From positions 1 to 17,874 of the forward strand of contig NZ_CP083541.1 of assembly GCF_025144335.1 (NCBI RefSeq): a stretch of 17,874 nucleotides of DNA, written 5' to 3'. This document shows positions 8,201 through 15,269 of the stretch, in pieces. Both the position numbers and the translations under genes were made by a program. The stretch is from Jannaschia sp. W003. Lineage in GTDB: Bacteria; Pseudomonadota; Alphaproteobacteria; Rhodobacterales; Rhodobacteraceae. A model generated the notes under the pieces. The model worked only from the letters and a program-made list of their open reading frames with translations. It made no database searches and was not told the origin of the DNA. The stretch's first letter is position 1; each line of letters begins with the position of its first letter.

Positions 8201-8820
8201 CGCGTGGCACGGGCGAGCGCGAGGAGGCGGTCGCCGCCCCGCGTCCGGTCGTCGATGCGCCCCACGTAGGTGACGCGCGTGTTCCGCCCGCGGGGATCGA
8301 ACGCGTTCTCCTCGCGGGTGGCGACCGGGTTGAAGCCGACGATCCGGTCGTGGTCGCCGAACTGCGCGTAGGTCTGCCGGTCCATCCGCGAGAGCACCAC
8401 GGCCTTCGTCGCGCGCAGGCCCTCCACGTAGTCGCGGTCCAGCAGCGCGCCCGAGTCCTGGATGAAGTAGGCGAGCTGGCCGGACCCTACGTGGACGAGC
8501 GGCAGCCGGTCGATGGCTTCGCGCAGCGGCGCGTCGAAGCCGCGCAGGGCGTTGTTCGGAAACCAGACCACGGTGTCCGCCGGATCCCAGCCCTCGATCG
8601 TCTGCCGCACGCCCTCGGGGTCCGCCTCGGCCACCATCACGCGGCCGCGCAGGCCCTCGAGATGCGCGCCGTCGCCGTTGTCGCGAAGGCTCAGGCAGAG
8701 GTACTCGACGTCCCGCCCCGCGGCGGCGCGCAGCGTGCGCAGGGTGCGCAGCTGGATGCCGCCGAGCGTAGAGACGTCGCTGACGACGAGGACGATCCGC
8801 CTCAGTTCCCTGCCTGCCAC
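5197..8820 (-). CDS. Large bifunctional glycosyltransferase: GT4 - coiled coil - TPR - GT4
   Basis: A 1207-residue cytoplasmic protein with two GT-B retaining glycosyltransferase (GT4) units. The N-terminal unit (about 7-365) has an LGGIQLRTLRTL loop at 19-30 and the EX7E motif as E270 and E278 (SRKESFGNAIVEAYSYG). Residues 375-600 are Arg/Ala/Glu-rich and predicted helical coiled coil, interrupted by a proline-rich break at 441-449. TPR-like helices follow (about 604-730). The C-terminal GT4 unit (about 792-1196) has LGGGGVQRQSLNLV at 807-820, R1030 and K1035, IYNGVDVDAM at 991-1000, and EX7E as E1107 and E1115. Residues 596-1196 are paralogous to the 793-aa glycosyltransferase encoded at 12655-15036. 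The GTG start has GGAGGG six bases upstream. It is last in the minus-strand glycan gene group. Donors and acceptor are unknown; two linked transfers in glycan polymerisation are likely. The N-terminal unit lacks the usual Arg-x(n)-Lys pair in its GRIDDRTRGG segment and may be altered in activity. Confidence 0.87.
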   Translation of the reverse strand: MAGRELRRIVLVVSDVSTLGGIQLRTLRTLRAAAGRDVEYLCLSLRDNGDGAHLEGLRGRVMVAEADPEGVRQTIEGWDPADTVVWFPNNALRGFDAPLREAIDRLPLVHVGSGQLAYFIQDSGALLDRDYVEGLRATKAVVLSRMDRQTYAQFGDHDRIVGFNPVATREENAFDPRGRNTRVTYVGRIDDRTRGGDRLLALARATREAGFPPLRVFTVSDPRNSPDLETLRASIRSNGAEELFDFVFDEIDHDRIFAEAAVLVQPSRKESFGNAIVEAYSYGVPVISSSYAPGPAELVEHGRTGLLLDDYRSETLVAALRSLTPETLVAMSAAAFERHRQYSMERYLAFVEGTSRGALAAFDGRNRLPVFPRMRSFEEAGRRIARADARAQATRDQLSGVQVRIDRLREQALKAEARARNAQARAVRAKEALARAGLHDPDEAPPPPFLRRVLRRLRRDVGAALRRAHRPAGPDPAAEARALDVEAAALDGEARMAGEERTRLERIARLAEQPVPPAATDQLDGDDRARAEDRAALDRDRGALAAGEGGAAARAEAQHRRQARGTQRRDAMAHRAERQVERLARLEARESRRVRQAREAAVACEVNAAWDDGDFARAEALWSRMAAEDPLNPVPRVGLARVFRRIGAFHRCEEEYEAFARALEGHPSRDLNLGLLAGAAKMTDRAKDHFDRAVEQGIAEYAGWKRALAFYRQQGMPAAALALLDRCLGGAPGAPALGDGEAAAFRRSRDEVVADLAAVGWDVDARGAPPEAMRLHDEAARAICARPAPAVPYDPVPGRVMLVVPSLGGGGVQRQSLNLVRFLPAEAPALEGVVVLPLLGDASQDHHRAAFAEAGAQFADPVPGTDAPLPPDLPGDAARMIETLPARYARDVRHLMAEIRRWRPETVHGWTEPVSVSVGLAAMLTGVPRVVLGARSSAPIGRRAVNASDFFHAALAALLAHEHVTLTTNCQASADEFEAWLGCGAGRVRTIYNGVDVDAMRAGRSPGRAAALRAGLGVPEAAPLVMAAFRITTEKRPLLWAEAAAGAIALRPDLHFAMLGDGVLRESVADLVAARSLAERIHLPGRTEEVENWIEAASAVFLTSNFEGTANIVLEAQALGRPVIVPDVGGLAESFRPGVTGILFDPDEDAGTLSRRIVDALGDPALAEAARGEGEAFIRERFAIDAFVRSHRDLYGLSGRGAADGVT
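5233..7035 (-). repeat. Paralogous segment shared with 12667-14454
   Basis: This TPR-plus-GT4 coding segment aligns in order with the 3' three-quarters of the gene at 12655-15036, in the same orientation and about 7.4 kb apart. Nucleotide identity is high in places. One uninterrupted stretch of 39 identical bases lies at 5820-5858 here and at 13257-13295 there, and encodes the IYNGVDVDAM region. It reflects duplication of a glycosyltransferase module and is long enough to act as a direct repeat in recombination. Confidence 0.75.
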
Positions 8821-8884
8821 CGATCGCCCTCCGCTTGTGCCCCGGGCCGGGGTACCCGCTCCGCGGCGGGGTGCCCAACGGTTT

Positions 8885-8906
8885 CGCGCCCTCCGCGCAG
8901 GGCGCG
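8885..8906 (-). terminator. GC-rich hairpin just after the dehydrogenase stop codon
   Basis: CGCGCCCT (8885-8892) and AGGGCGCG (8899-8906) form a perfect 8-base stem with a 6-base loop. On the minus strand it begins three bases after the TGA of the UDP-sugar dehydrogenase and lies 64 bases before the start of the next glycosyltransferase gene. There is no U-tract (AAAC follows), so full termination is doubtful. Partial termination or protection of the upstream mRNA end is possible. Confidence 0.35.
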
Positions 8907-8908
8907 CC

Positions 8909-10174
<1,266 letters not shown>

Positions 10175-10239
10175 GGAAACGGACCTCCGTAGTAACCGAA
10201 AGCTTTGCTATGTTGCTGGATGGCGGCGGCGGGCGGGCC

Positions 10240-11253
10240 TCAGCCCTGCCACCCCCGCCATTCGCGCCACCACTCCACGAAGCGGGCCACGCCCTCGCGG
10301 TGGTCGGTGGCGGGGGCGTAGCCGGTGAGGGTGCGCAAGAGCGACGCATCCGCCCAGGTGGCGGGCACGTCGCCCTGCTGCATCGGCATCATGTTCTTCT
10401 CGGCCGTCACCCCGAGCGCCTCCTCGAGCGCGCCGATGTAGTCCATCAGCCGCACCTTGTCGCTGTTGCCGATGTTGACCACCCGGAACGGCGCCACGGG
10501 GCTCAGCGAGTCCCCCTCGGGGACCACGCCGCCTTCGGGGCGCACGGGCGGCGTGGCGATCAGCAGCGCGATCGCGCGCACGAGGTCCTCGACGTAGGTG
10601 AAGTCGCGGTACATGTCGCCGTGGTTGTAGACGTCGATGGGCCTGCCTTCGGCGATCGCGTCGGCGAACTTGAACAGCGCCATGTCGGGGCGCCCCCAGG
10701 GGCCGTAGACCGTGAAGAAGCGGAACATGGTGACGGGCAGGTCGTGGAGGTGGGCGTAGGAGTGCCCCATCGCCTCGGTGGCCTTCTTGGTCGCGGCGTA
10801 GATCGTGAGCGGCGTGTCCGCCTTCTGGCGCTCGTCGAACGGCATGTCCTCGTTGGCACCGTAGACGGAACTGGTAGAAGCCATCAGCAGGTGGTCGACG
10901 GCGTGGGTGCGCGCGGCCTCCATGACGTTGAAGGTGCCGACGATGTTGGCGTCGATGTAGGCGCGGGGGTTCTCGAGCGAGTAGCGCACGCCGGCCTGCG
11001 CGGCGAGGTGCACGATGGCCTCCGGCTCGAAGGCCGCCGCGGCCTCGGCCACGGCGGCGTCGTCCTCGAGCATGATCTCGGAGGCCGAGAAGCGCTCGGA
11101 CTGGTGCAGCATCGCGTGGCGCCGGCGCTTCAGCGACACGTCGTAGTAGTCGGTCATGCCGTCGATGCCGTGGACCTGGTGGCCCTCGGCCAGGAGGAGC
11201 CGCGAGAGGTGGAAGCCGATGAAGCCGGCCGTGCCGGTGACGAGAACGCGCAT
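10240..11253 (-). CDS. NAD-dependent nucleotide-sugar epimerase, UDP-glucuronate 4-epimerase-like
   Basis: Extended short-chain dehydrogenase/reductase of 337 residues. The nucleotide-binding motif is GTAGFIG at 7-13, D31 binds the NAD ribose, and the catalytic set is S128 or S129 with Y152 and K156 (YAATK). The DGMTDYYDVSLKRRR segment (31-45) and LAAQAGVRYS (83-92) are hallmarks of the UDP-glucuronate 4-epimerase group (LspL, Cap1J, CapI), which inverts C4 of a UDP-uronic acid. Because the adjacent dehydrogenase is of the UDP-HexNAc type, the physiological substrate may be UDP-GlcNAcA or UDP-GalNAcA rather than UDP-glucuronate; this is inference. It starts with ATG at 11251-11253 behind a weak ribosome-binding site (AGGCAGG). 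Confidence 0.9.
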   Translation of the reverse strand: MRVLVTGTAGFIGFHLSRLLLAEGHQVHGIDGMTDYYDVSLKRRRHAMLHQSERFSASEIMLEDDAAVAEAAAAFEPEAIVHLAAQAGVRYSLENPRAYIDANIVGTFNVMEAARTHAVDHLLMASTSSVYGANEDMPFDERQKADTPLTIYAATKKATEAMGHSYAHLHDLPVTMFRFFTVYGPWGRPDMALFKFADAIAEGRPIDVYNHGDMYRDFTYVEDLVRAIALLIATPPVRPEGGVVPEGDSLSPVAPFRVVNIGNSDKVRLMDYIGALEEALGVTAEKNMMPMQQGDVPATWADASLLRTLTGYAPATDHREGVARFVEWWREWRGWQG

Positions 11254-11376
11254 GGAAGGGCCTGCCTGCTTGGATTGGGGCCGGACCTACAGCGATGCGC
11301 CGGAAGTGGAAATCCGCAAATCCGATCGATGCGTCCGGGCCGTGGCCATCTTGCCCCGGCGGCGGTCGCGGCGGAC
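11254..11376 (-). other. Short intergenic gap with a tandem 7-base repeat
   Basis: A gap of 123 bases separates the methyltransferase stop from the epimerase start. It is less GC-rich than its neighbours and contains AAATCCG twice in tandem (11310-11316 and 11318-11324), one helical turn or less apart, about 60-70 bases before the epimerase ATG. A regulator site or internal promoter is possible, but I find no clear -35/-10 pair. Confidence 0.3.
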
Positions 11377-12420
11377 CTATTCCGCCGCGGGAGGCCGGGC
11401 CCCGCGGAGCGTCCGGACCTGCTCCTGGCTCCTGGCCAGCGCCTCCTTGCTCCGCTCCAGCGCGGCACGTGCGTCGAGCAGGCGCGTGCGATCCGCGGCG
11501 CGCGCCTCCTGGAGCTTCCGTATCTGCTCCCGGTATCGCTCCACGGAGTCCTTCGAGCGGGCGATGCGCTCGCGGTCCGCCTCGCGCGCGGTCTTCAGGC
11601 GGGAGATCTGCGTCTTCGCCGCCTGGAGGTCGGCGTCGTGGCGCGCGAAGTGGCGCACCATCCGCAGAGCCTCCATCGGCAGCTGGAAGCCGGCGAAGGT
11701 GGCGCCGGGCGCCGGCAGGTCGACGAAGGCCACGAAGTAGGACGCCGTCTCGGGCGACGGCGGCATGTCGCCTCCCTGCGGCGGCACCGCGACCCCCTCC
11801 AGCGGCGCCAACGCGTCCAGCATCGCGTGGTAGCTCGTCCCGTCCCCCTCGCCCTCGACCCCCGGCGCGGCGTTCAGGAACCCGGACGCCACCGAGCCGG
11901 TCTGGAACGCGATCCGCGCGTCTGGGAACGCGCCGGCGACCGCCTCGCGGAACTGTGCGAAGTCGAGCTCGCGCAGGTGGAACTCGTTGGTGACAGTGCG
12001 CCTGCGGTTGTACCACCCGTCGTTCGGGCAGGTGATCACCACGCCGCCGCCGGGCGCGCGCAGGGCCTCGAGCGCGGCGAAGTACCGGTCGAGGTCCTCC
12101 ACGTGCTCCATGGTCTCGAGCGAGACGATCAGATCGAAGCTTCCGGGCTCCAGCACTCCGGCCGCGTCCTCGGCGGCGCAGCGGACGAAGCGGCGCTCGG
12201 GGAACAGGGATGTGCAGGTCTCGACGGTGTCGGGGTCGATGTCGGCCCCGGTGACCGAAGTGGCTCCCCACCGCGCCATCAGCTCGGTGCCGTATCCCTC
12301 CCCGCAGGCGATGTCGAGAACGCAGCGGCCCTCGCAGAAGGGCCGGGCGAGGGCGTAGCGCGCGCAGTGGATCGCCATCTCGACCGCGGTGTATTCGCTT
12401 CGCAGGGGCAACCGTTCCAT
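11377..12420 (-). CDS. Class I SAM-dependent methyltransferase with C-terminal coiled coil
   Basis: The 347-residue protein joins a Rossmann methyltransferase domain (about 1-235) to a long charged helix. Motif I is VLDIACGEGYGTELM at 34-48, the acidic residue after strand 2 is D60 (GADIDPD), and post-I/motif II is FDLIVSLETMEHVED at 95-109. ITCPNDGWYNRR (129-140) resembles glycan or small-molecule methyltransferases. Residues 262-340 have heptad-like spacing of Leu/Ala/Ile with many Arg, Glu and Lys, and form a predicted coiled coil. Its place between glycosyltransferase and sugar-nucleotide genes suggests it methylates the glycan or its terminus. The ATG at 12418-12420 has no obvious Shine-Dalgarno; an out-of-frame ATG lies 11 bases upstream. 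An internal in-frame ATG at residue 15 is an alternative start. Confidence 0.85.
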   Translation of the reverse strand: MERLPLRSEYTAVEMAIHCARYALARPFCEGRCVLDIACGEGYGTELMARWGATSVTGADIDPDTVETCTSLFPERRFVRCAAEDAAGVLEPGSFDLIVSLETMEHVEDLDRYFAALEALRAPGGGVVITCPNDGWYNRRRTVTNEFHLRELDFAQFREAVAGAFPDARIAFQTGSVASGFLNAAPGVEGEGDGTSYHAMLDALAPLEGVAVPPQGGDMPPSPETASYFVAFVDLPAPGATFAGFQLPMEALRMVRHFARHDADLQAAKTQISRLKTAREADRERIARSKDSVERYREQIRKLQEARAADRTRLLDARAALERSKEALARSQEQVRTLRGARPPAAE

Positions 12421-12654
12421 GCCACGTCCATAAGCCGGTCCGGGGGGACGCGCGAGGGCATTTCCACGATCGCGGGGCGGGTACGGAAGCCTCCGCCCCA
12501 GTTTCGGGGCCGCGGACGCGGCCGTCGCGAGCCGGTGCCGATTTCCGATGGACGGTTTCTGAAAGAACGGCTCCCCACGGCGGCACTCGGTCCGCCAAGG
12601 TCTTTCCAGGGGTGCCGATGCAGGATGGGAAGCGCCGCTCCCAGGTTCGGAGGA
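12421..12654 (-). other. Leader region between glycosyltransferase and methyltransferase genes
   Basis: This region of 234 bases is longer than the other gaps in the minus-strand gene group, so a separate promoter for the methyltransferase may lie here. I see two GC-rich inverted repeats: GGGGCGG/CCGCCCC (12474-12480 with 12493-12499) and GGCCGCG/CGCGGCC (12508-12523, 2-base centre). A short GGCGG/CCGCC pair lies at 12579-12596. None is followed by a U-tract on the minus strand, and no clear promoter is found. Confidence 0.35.
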
Positions 12655-15036
12655 TCAGTCCGGCGCGAGGCCGTAGAGCGTGCGGTGGCCGTCCACGAAG
12701 CGCGCGATGCCGAAGCGGTCGCGGATGAACGCCTCGCCGCGCTGGCGCGCGCCCTCGGCGATACGGGGATCGTCCAGCACCTCGAGCACGAGCGCCGCCA
12801 GCGCCTCCGCCTCCGGGTCGGGCGCGGAGAGCAGCCCCGTCTCGCCGGGCAGGAAGGCCTCCGGCAGGCCGCCCACCGCGGGCGCGATCACGGGGCGTCC
12901 GAGGGCCTGCGCCTCCAGCACGATGTTCGCCGTGCCCTCGAACGTGGAGGTGAGCAGCACGGCCGTGGAGGCCTCGATCCAGTTCTCCACCTCGCGGGTC
13001 ACGCCGGGAAGGTGGATCCGTCCTCCGAGCCCCCGCGCGGCGACGGCATCCTGCACGGCGCCGTGCAGGACGCCGTCGCCGAGCATCGCGAAGTGGACGT
13101 CCGGACGCCGCTCCGCCACCCGCGCGGCCGCCTCGACCCACAGGAGCGGGCGCTTCTCCGGGCTGATGCGGAAGGCGGCCACCACGAGCGGCGCCTCCGG
13201 GGGAACGTCGAGCGCGGCGCGCAGCGCGGCAGCGCGCTCGGGCGTGCGGCTCGCGAGCATCGCGTCCACGTCGACGCCGTTGTAGATCGTGCGGATGCGC
13301 GCCGCGTCGCAGCCCAGCCAGTCCTCGAACTCCGCCGCGGCGGCGCGGCAATTGGTGGTGAGCATAGACCCGGGCCGCTGGAGGAGCGCCGCGAAGCAGG
13401 TCCGCAGGAAGGGCGAGGCCGCGGTTTCGCGCCGCCCCGTGGGTGCGCTGGAGCGGGCCCCCATGACGAGGCGCGGCGTGCCCGCCAGCACGGCCGCGAG
13501 GCCCGCCGCCGCGTTGATCGGGTCGGTCCAGGCGTGCACCGTCTCGGGCCGCCAGGCGCGGATCTGCGCCGCGACGTGGCGCACCTCGCGCCCGTAGCGC
13601 TCGGGAAGCAGGTCGAGAAGGCGCCCGGCGTCCTCCGGGAGGCCCTCCACCGGCGGCAGGGGACCCTCGGGCACGGCGTCGGCGAATGCGGCGCCGAGAT
13701 CCTCGAGGGCGGCGCGGTGGAACTCCAGCGCCTCGTCCCCCTTCAGGGGCAGGATCACGATGCGCTCCAGCCCCGGCGCCCGATCCGCGAGGAACCGCAC
13801 GAGGTTCAGCGCCTGCCGCTGCACGCCGCCGGGGCCGAACGAGGGCAGCACGAGCATCACCCGGCCCGGCACCGGTTCGTATCGCAGGGCGGGCTCGGGC
13901 CGGGCGCAGATCGCGCGGGCGGCCTCGCGATGGAGTTGCATCCCTGCCGGCGGCGCGCCGCGATCGGACACGCTCCAGCCTACCGCATCCAGGTCCAGGA
14001 GGAGGTCCGCGCGGGCGCGGGCGAACGACTGCACGTCGTCGGCCTCGAACAGTGCACGTATGTCGGGGTCGCCGAGGCAGGCATCGAGCGTGCGCAGCAG
14101 CGCCGCGGGGCGTCCGTGGCGGCGATTGAAGGTGAACGCCCACGTCCAGCCGGTCGCCGAAAGCGGCCCCGCCTCCACCATGCGGTCCACATGCGCGTTC
14201 GCCCGGTCGAGCATCTGCGCCGTCGATGCCACCTTGGCGAGCGGAAGGTCGCGCGCGGGGTCGTCGGCGAGAACCTCCGCAAAGCGGTGGTACTCGGCGC
14301 GGGCCCCGTCGAAGTCGCCGAGCCGGCGCAGCACCGAGACCCGCCCTACGCGCGGCATGGGGTTCTCCGGATCGAGCGCGGCGAAGGCGCTCCACGCCTC
14401 GGTTGCCGCGACGAAATCCCCGCGGTCCCACGCCTCGCGCGCGTGGCGCGCATGGGCGGCGCCCTGCTGCGACTTCCGGCGTTGGGCGTCGCGGCGCGCC
14501 GTCCGCGCGCGCGCCGCACGGGCTTCCTTCTCGGCACGCCGTTGCGCGCGGTCACGCAAGCGCTCAAGCGTCGCCGTCCGGGCCTCGGCCCGTGCGCGGA
14601 GTCGCTTCGATCGCTGGACGCCGCGTGCCATGCGGCGCTTCTGGATGATGAGGCGGTTGCGCAGGGGATCGAGCGCCACGTCTCCGGGCGCCGCCTGCCG
14701 GTCGGTCACGTGCGCGGCACGGGCATCCGCGAAGGCCGTCTCGTCCCGCTCGGGAGACAGCGCATCGGTCCCGGCAGTGGCCGCGATCGGCTGCTTCCGG
14801 GAGAGTTCGGCGATCTTCGCGAGGCGGTCGCGCTCCAGCGCCGCGAGCCGGTGCTCCTCATGGAAGCGGGCCGCCTCCTCTTCGAGGAGGGTCGCTTCCT
14901 CCTCTAGAAGAGCGGCGATCTCGGCGAACACGGCGCTTCTATGGGCTGCAGGGCCACTCCAGATCGCGAGCGCGCGGCGCGCCGCCCGCACCCGCGTGCC
15001 GAGCATGCCCCGCACTCTCGCGACGTAGCCGTTCAT
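12655..15036 (-). CDS. Glycosyltransferase: coiled coil - TPR - GT4
   Basis: A 793-residue protein. Residues 35-80 are Glu/Ala/Leu-rich and 130-195 Arg/Ala-rich, both predicted coiled coil. TPR-like helices span about 195-320 (AWDRGDFVAATEAWSAFAAL at 202-221). The C-terminal GT4 (GT-B) domain is about 386-790, with FGPGGVQRQALNLVRF at 400-415, IYNGVDVDAM at 584-593, R623 and K628 (FRISPEKRP), and EX7E as E700 and E708 (FEGTANIVLEAQALG). It should transfer a sugar from a nucleotide donor to a growing surface glycan at the cytoplasmic face. Residues 195-790 are paralogous to residues 596-1196 of the 1207-aa protein. I chose the ATG at 15034-15036 because the coiled coil follows soon after and GGGGAA lies upstream. 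The open frame continues 58 codons further upstream, but with low-complexity sequence and no better start. It is first in the minus-strand glycan gene group. Confidence 0.87.
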   Translation of the reverse strand: MNGYVARVRGMLGTRVRAARRALAIWSGPAAHRSAVFAEIAALLEEEATLLEEEAARFHEEHRLAALERDRLAKIAELSRKQPIAATAGTDALSPERDETAFADARAAHVTDRQAAPGDVALDPLRNRLIIQKRRMARGVQRSKRLRARAEARTATLERLRDRAQRRAEKEARAARARTARRDAQRRKSQQGAAHARHAREAWDRGDFVAATEAWSAFAALDPENPMPRVGRVSVLRRLGDFDGARAEYHRFAEVLADDPARDLPLAKVASTAQMLDRANAHVDRMVEAGPLSATGWTWAFTFNRRHGRPAALLRTLDACLGDPDIRALFEADDVQSFARARADLLLDLDAVGWSVSDRGAPPAGMQLHREAARAICARPEPALRYEPVPGRVMLVLPSFGPGGVQRQALNLVRFLADRAPGLERIVILPLKGDEALEFHRAALEDLGAAFADAVPEGPLPPVEGLPEDAGRLLDLLPERYGREVRHVAAQIRAWRPETVHAWTDPINAAAGLAAVLAGTPRLVMGARSSAPTGRRETAASPFLRTCFAALLQRPGSMLTTNCRAAAAEFEDWLGCDAARIRTIYNGVDVDAMLASRTPERAAALRAALDVPPEAPLVVAAFRISPEKRPLLWVEAAARVAERRPDVHFAMLGDGVLHGAVQDAVAARGLGGRIHLPGVTREVENWIEASTAVLLTSTFEGTANIVLEAQALGRPVIAPAVGGLPEAFLPGETGLLSAPDPEAEALAALVLEVLDDPRIAEGARQRGEAFIRDRFGIARFVDGHRTLYGLAPD
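12667..14454 (-). repeat. Paralogous segment shared with 5233-7035
   Basis: Second copy of the duplicated TPR-plus-GT4 coding module, same orientation. The lengths (1788 versus 1803 bases) and the order of motifs agree. Identity is patchy at DNA level and strongest around 13257-13295 and in the 12899-13010 region. Confidence 0.75.
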
Positions 15037-15269
15037 CGAAGCACCGTTCCCCGTTCGGTTTCCCCGAAGGCCCCCCCGGGCGCACATCGGACCCGCCCCC
15101 CGCGAAGTCCTCCGCTGCACGGCCCGAGCGGGCCGGCCCCTCTTCCCCTCCCGGGCGCTACCGCATCGCCCCGGCGAACGGAAGGGTGCGCTCCCCGTGG
15201 GCCCCCGCACGGTCTATGCTCACGCTGATTCGGTAGGGGGCGACAGGCCGCTCCGAACAGGGACGCGGA
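15037..15269. promoter_or_regulatory. Divergent promoter region between two glycosyltransferase genes
   Basis: This 233-base gap separates the minus-strand glycan gene group from the plus-strand glycosyltransferase and should hold promoters for both. It includes a palindrome GGCCCG-AG-CGGGCC at 15121-15134. TATGCT at 15215-15220 is a four-of-six -10 match reading rightward, but no acceptable -35 box is placed before it. I could not identify a leftward promoter. Confidence 0.4.

Noticed and set aside
6368..8878. Alternative minus-strand frame of 836 codons overlapping the dual glycosyltransferase
   Set aside because: It is a shadow frame; the GT4 motifs, coiled coil and TPR lie in the frame starting at 8820.
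12474..12596. Intrinsic terminator after the coiled-coil glycosyltransferase gene
   Set aside because: Several GC-rich inverted repeats are present, but none is followed by a U-tract in the minus-strand transcript. I list them only as structure within the leader.
10208..14431. Minus-strand open frame of about 1400 codons in a shifted frame
   Set aside because: It overlaps the glycosyltransferase, methyltransferase and epimerase genes in another frame. Its product is low-complexity Arg/Gly/Ala/Pro sequence with only frame-shadow similarity to the real proteins.
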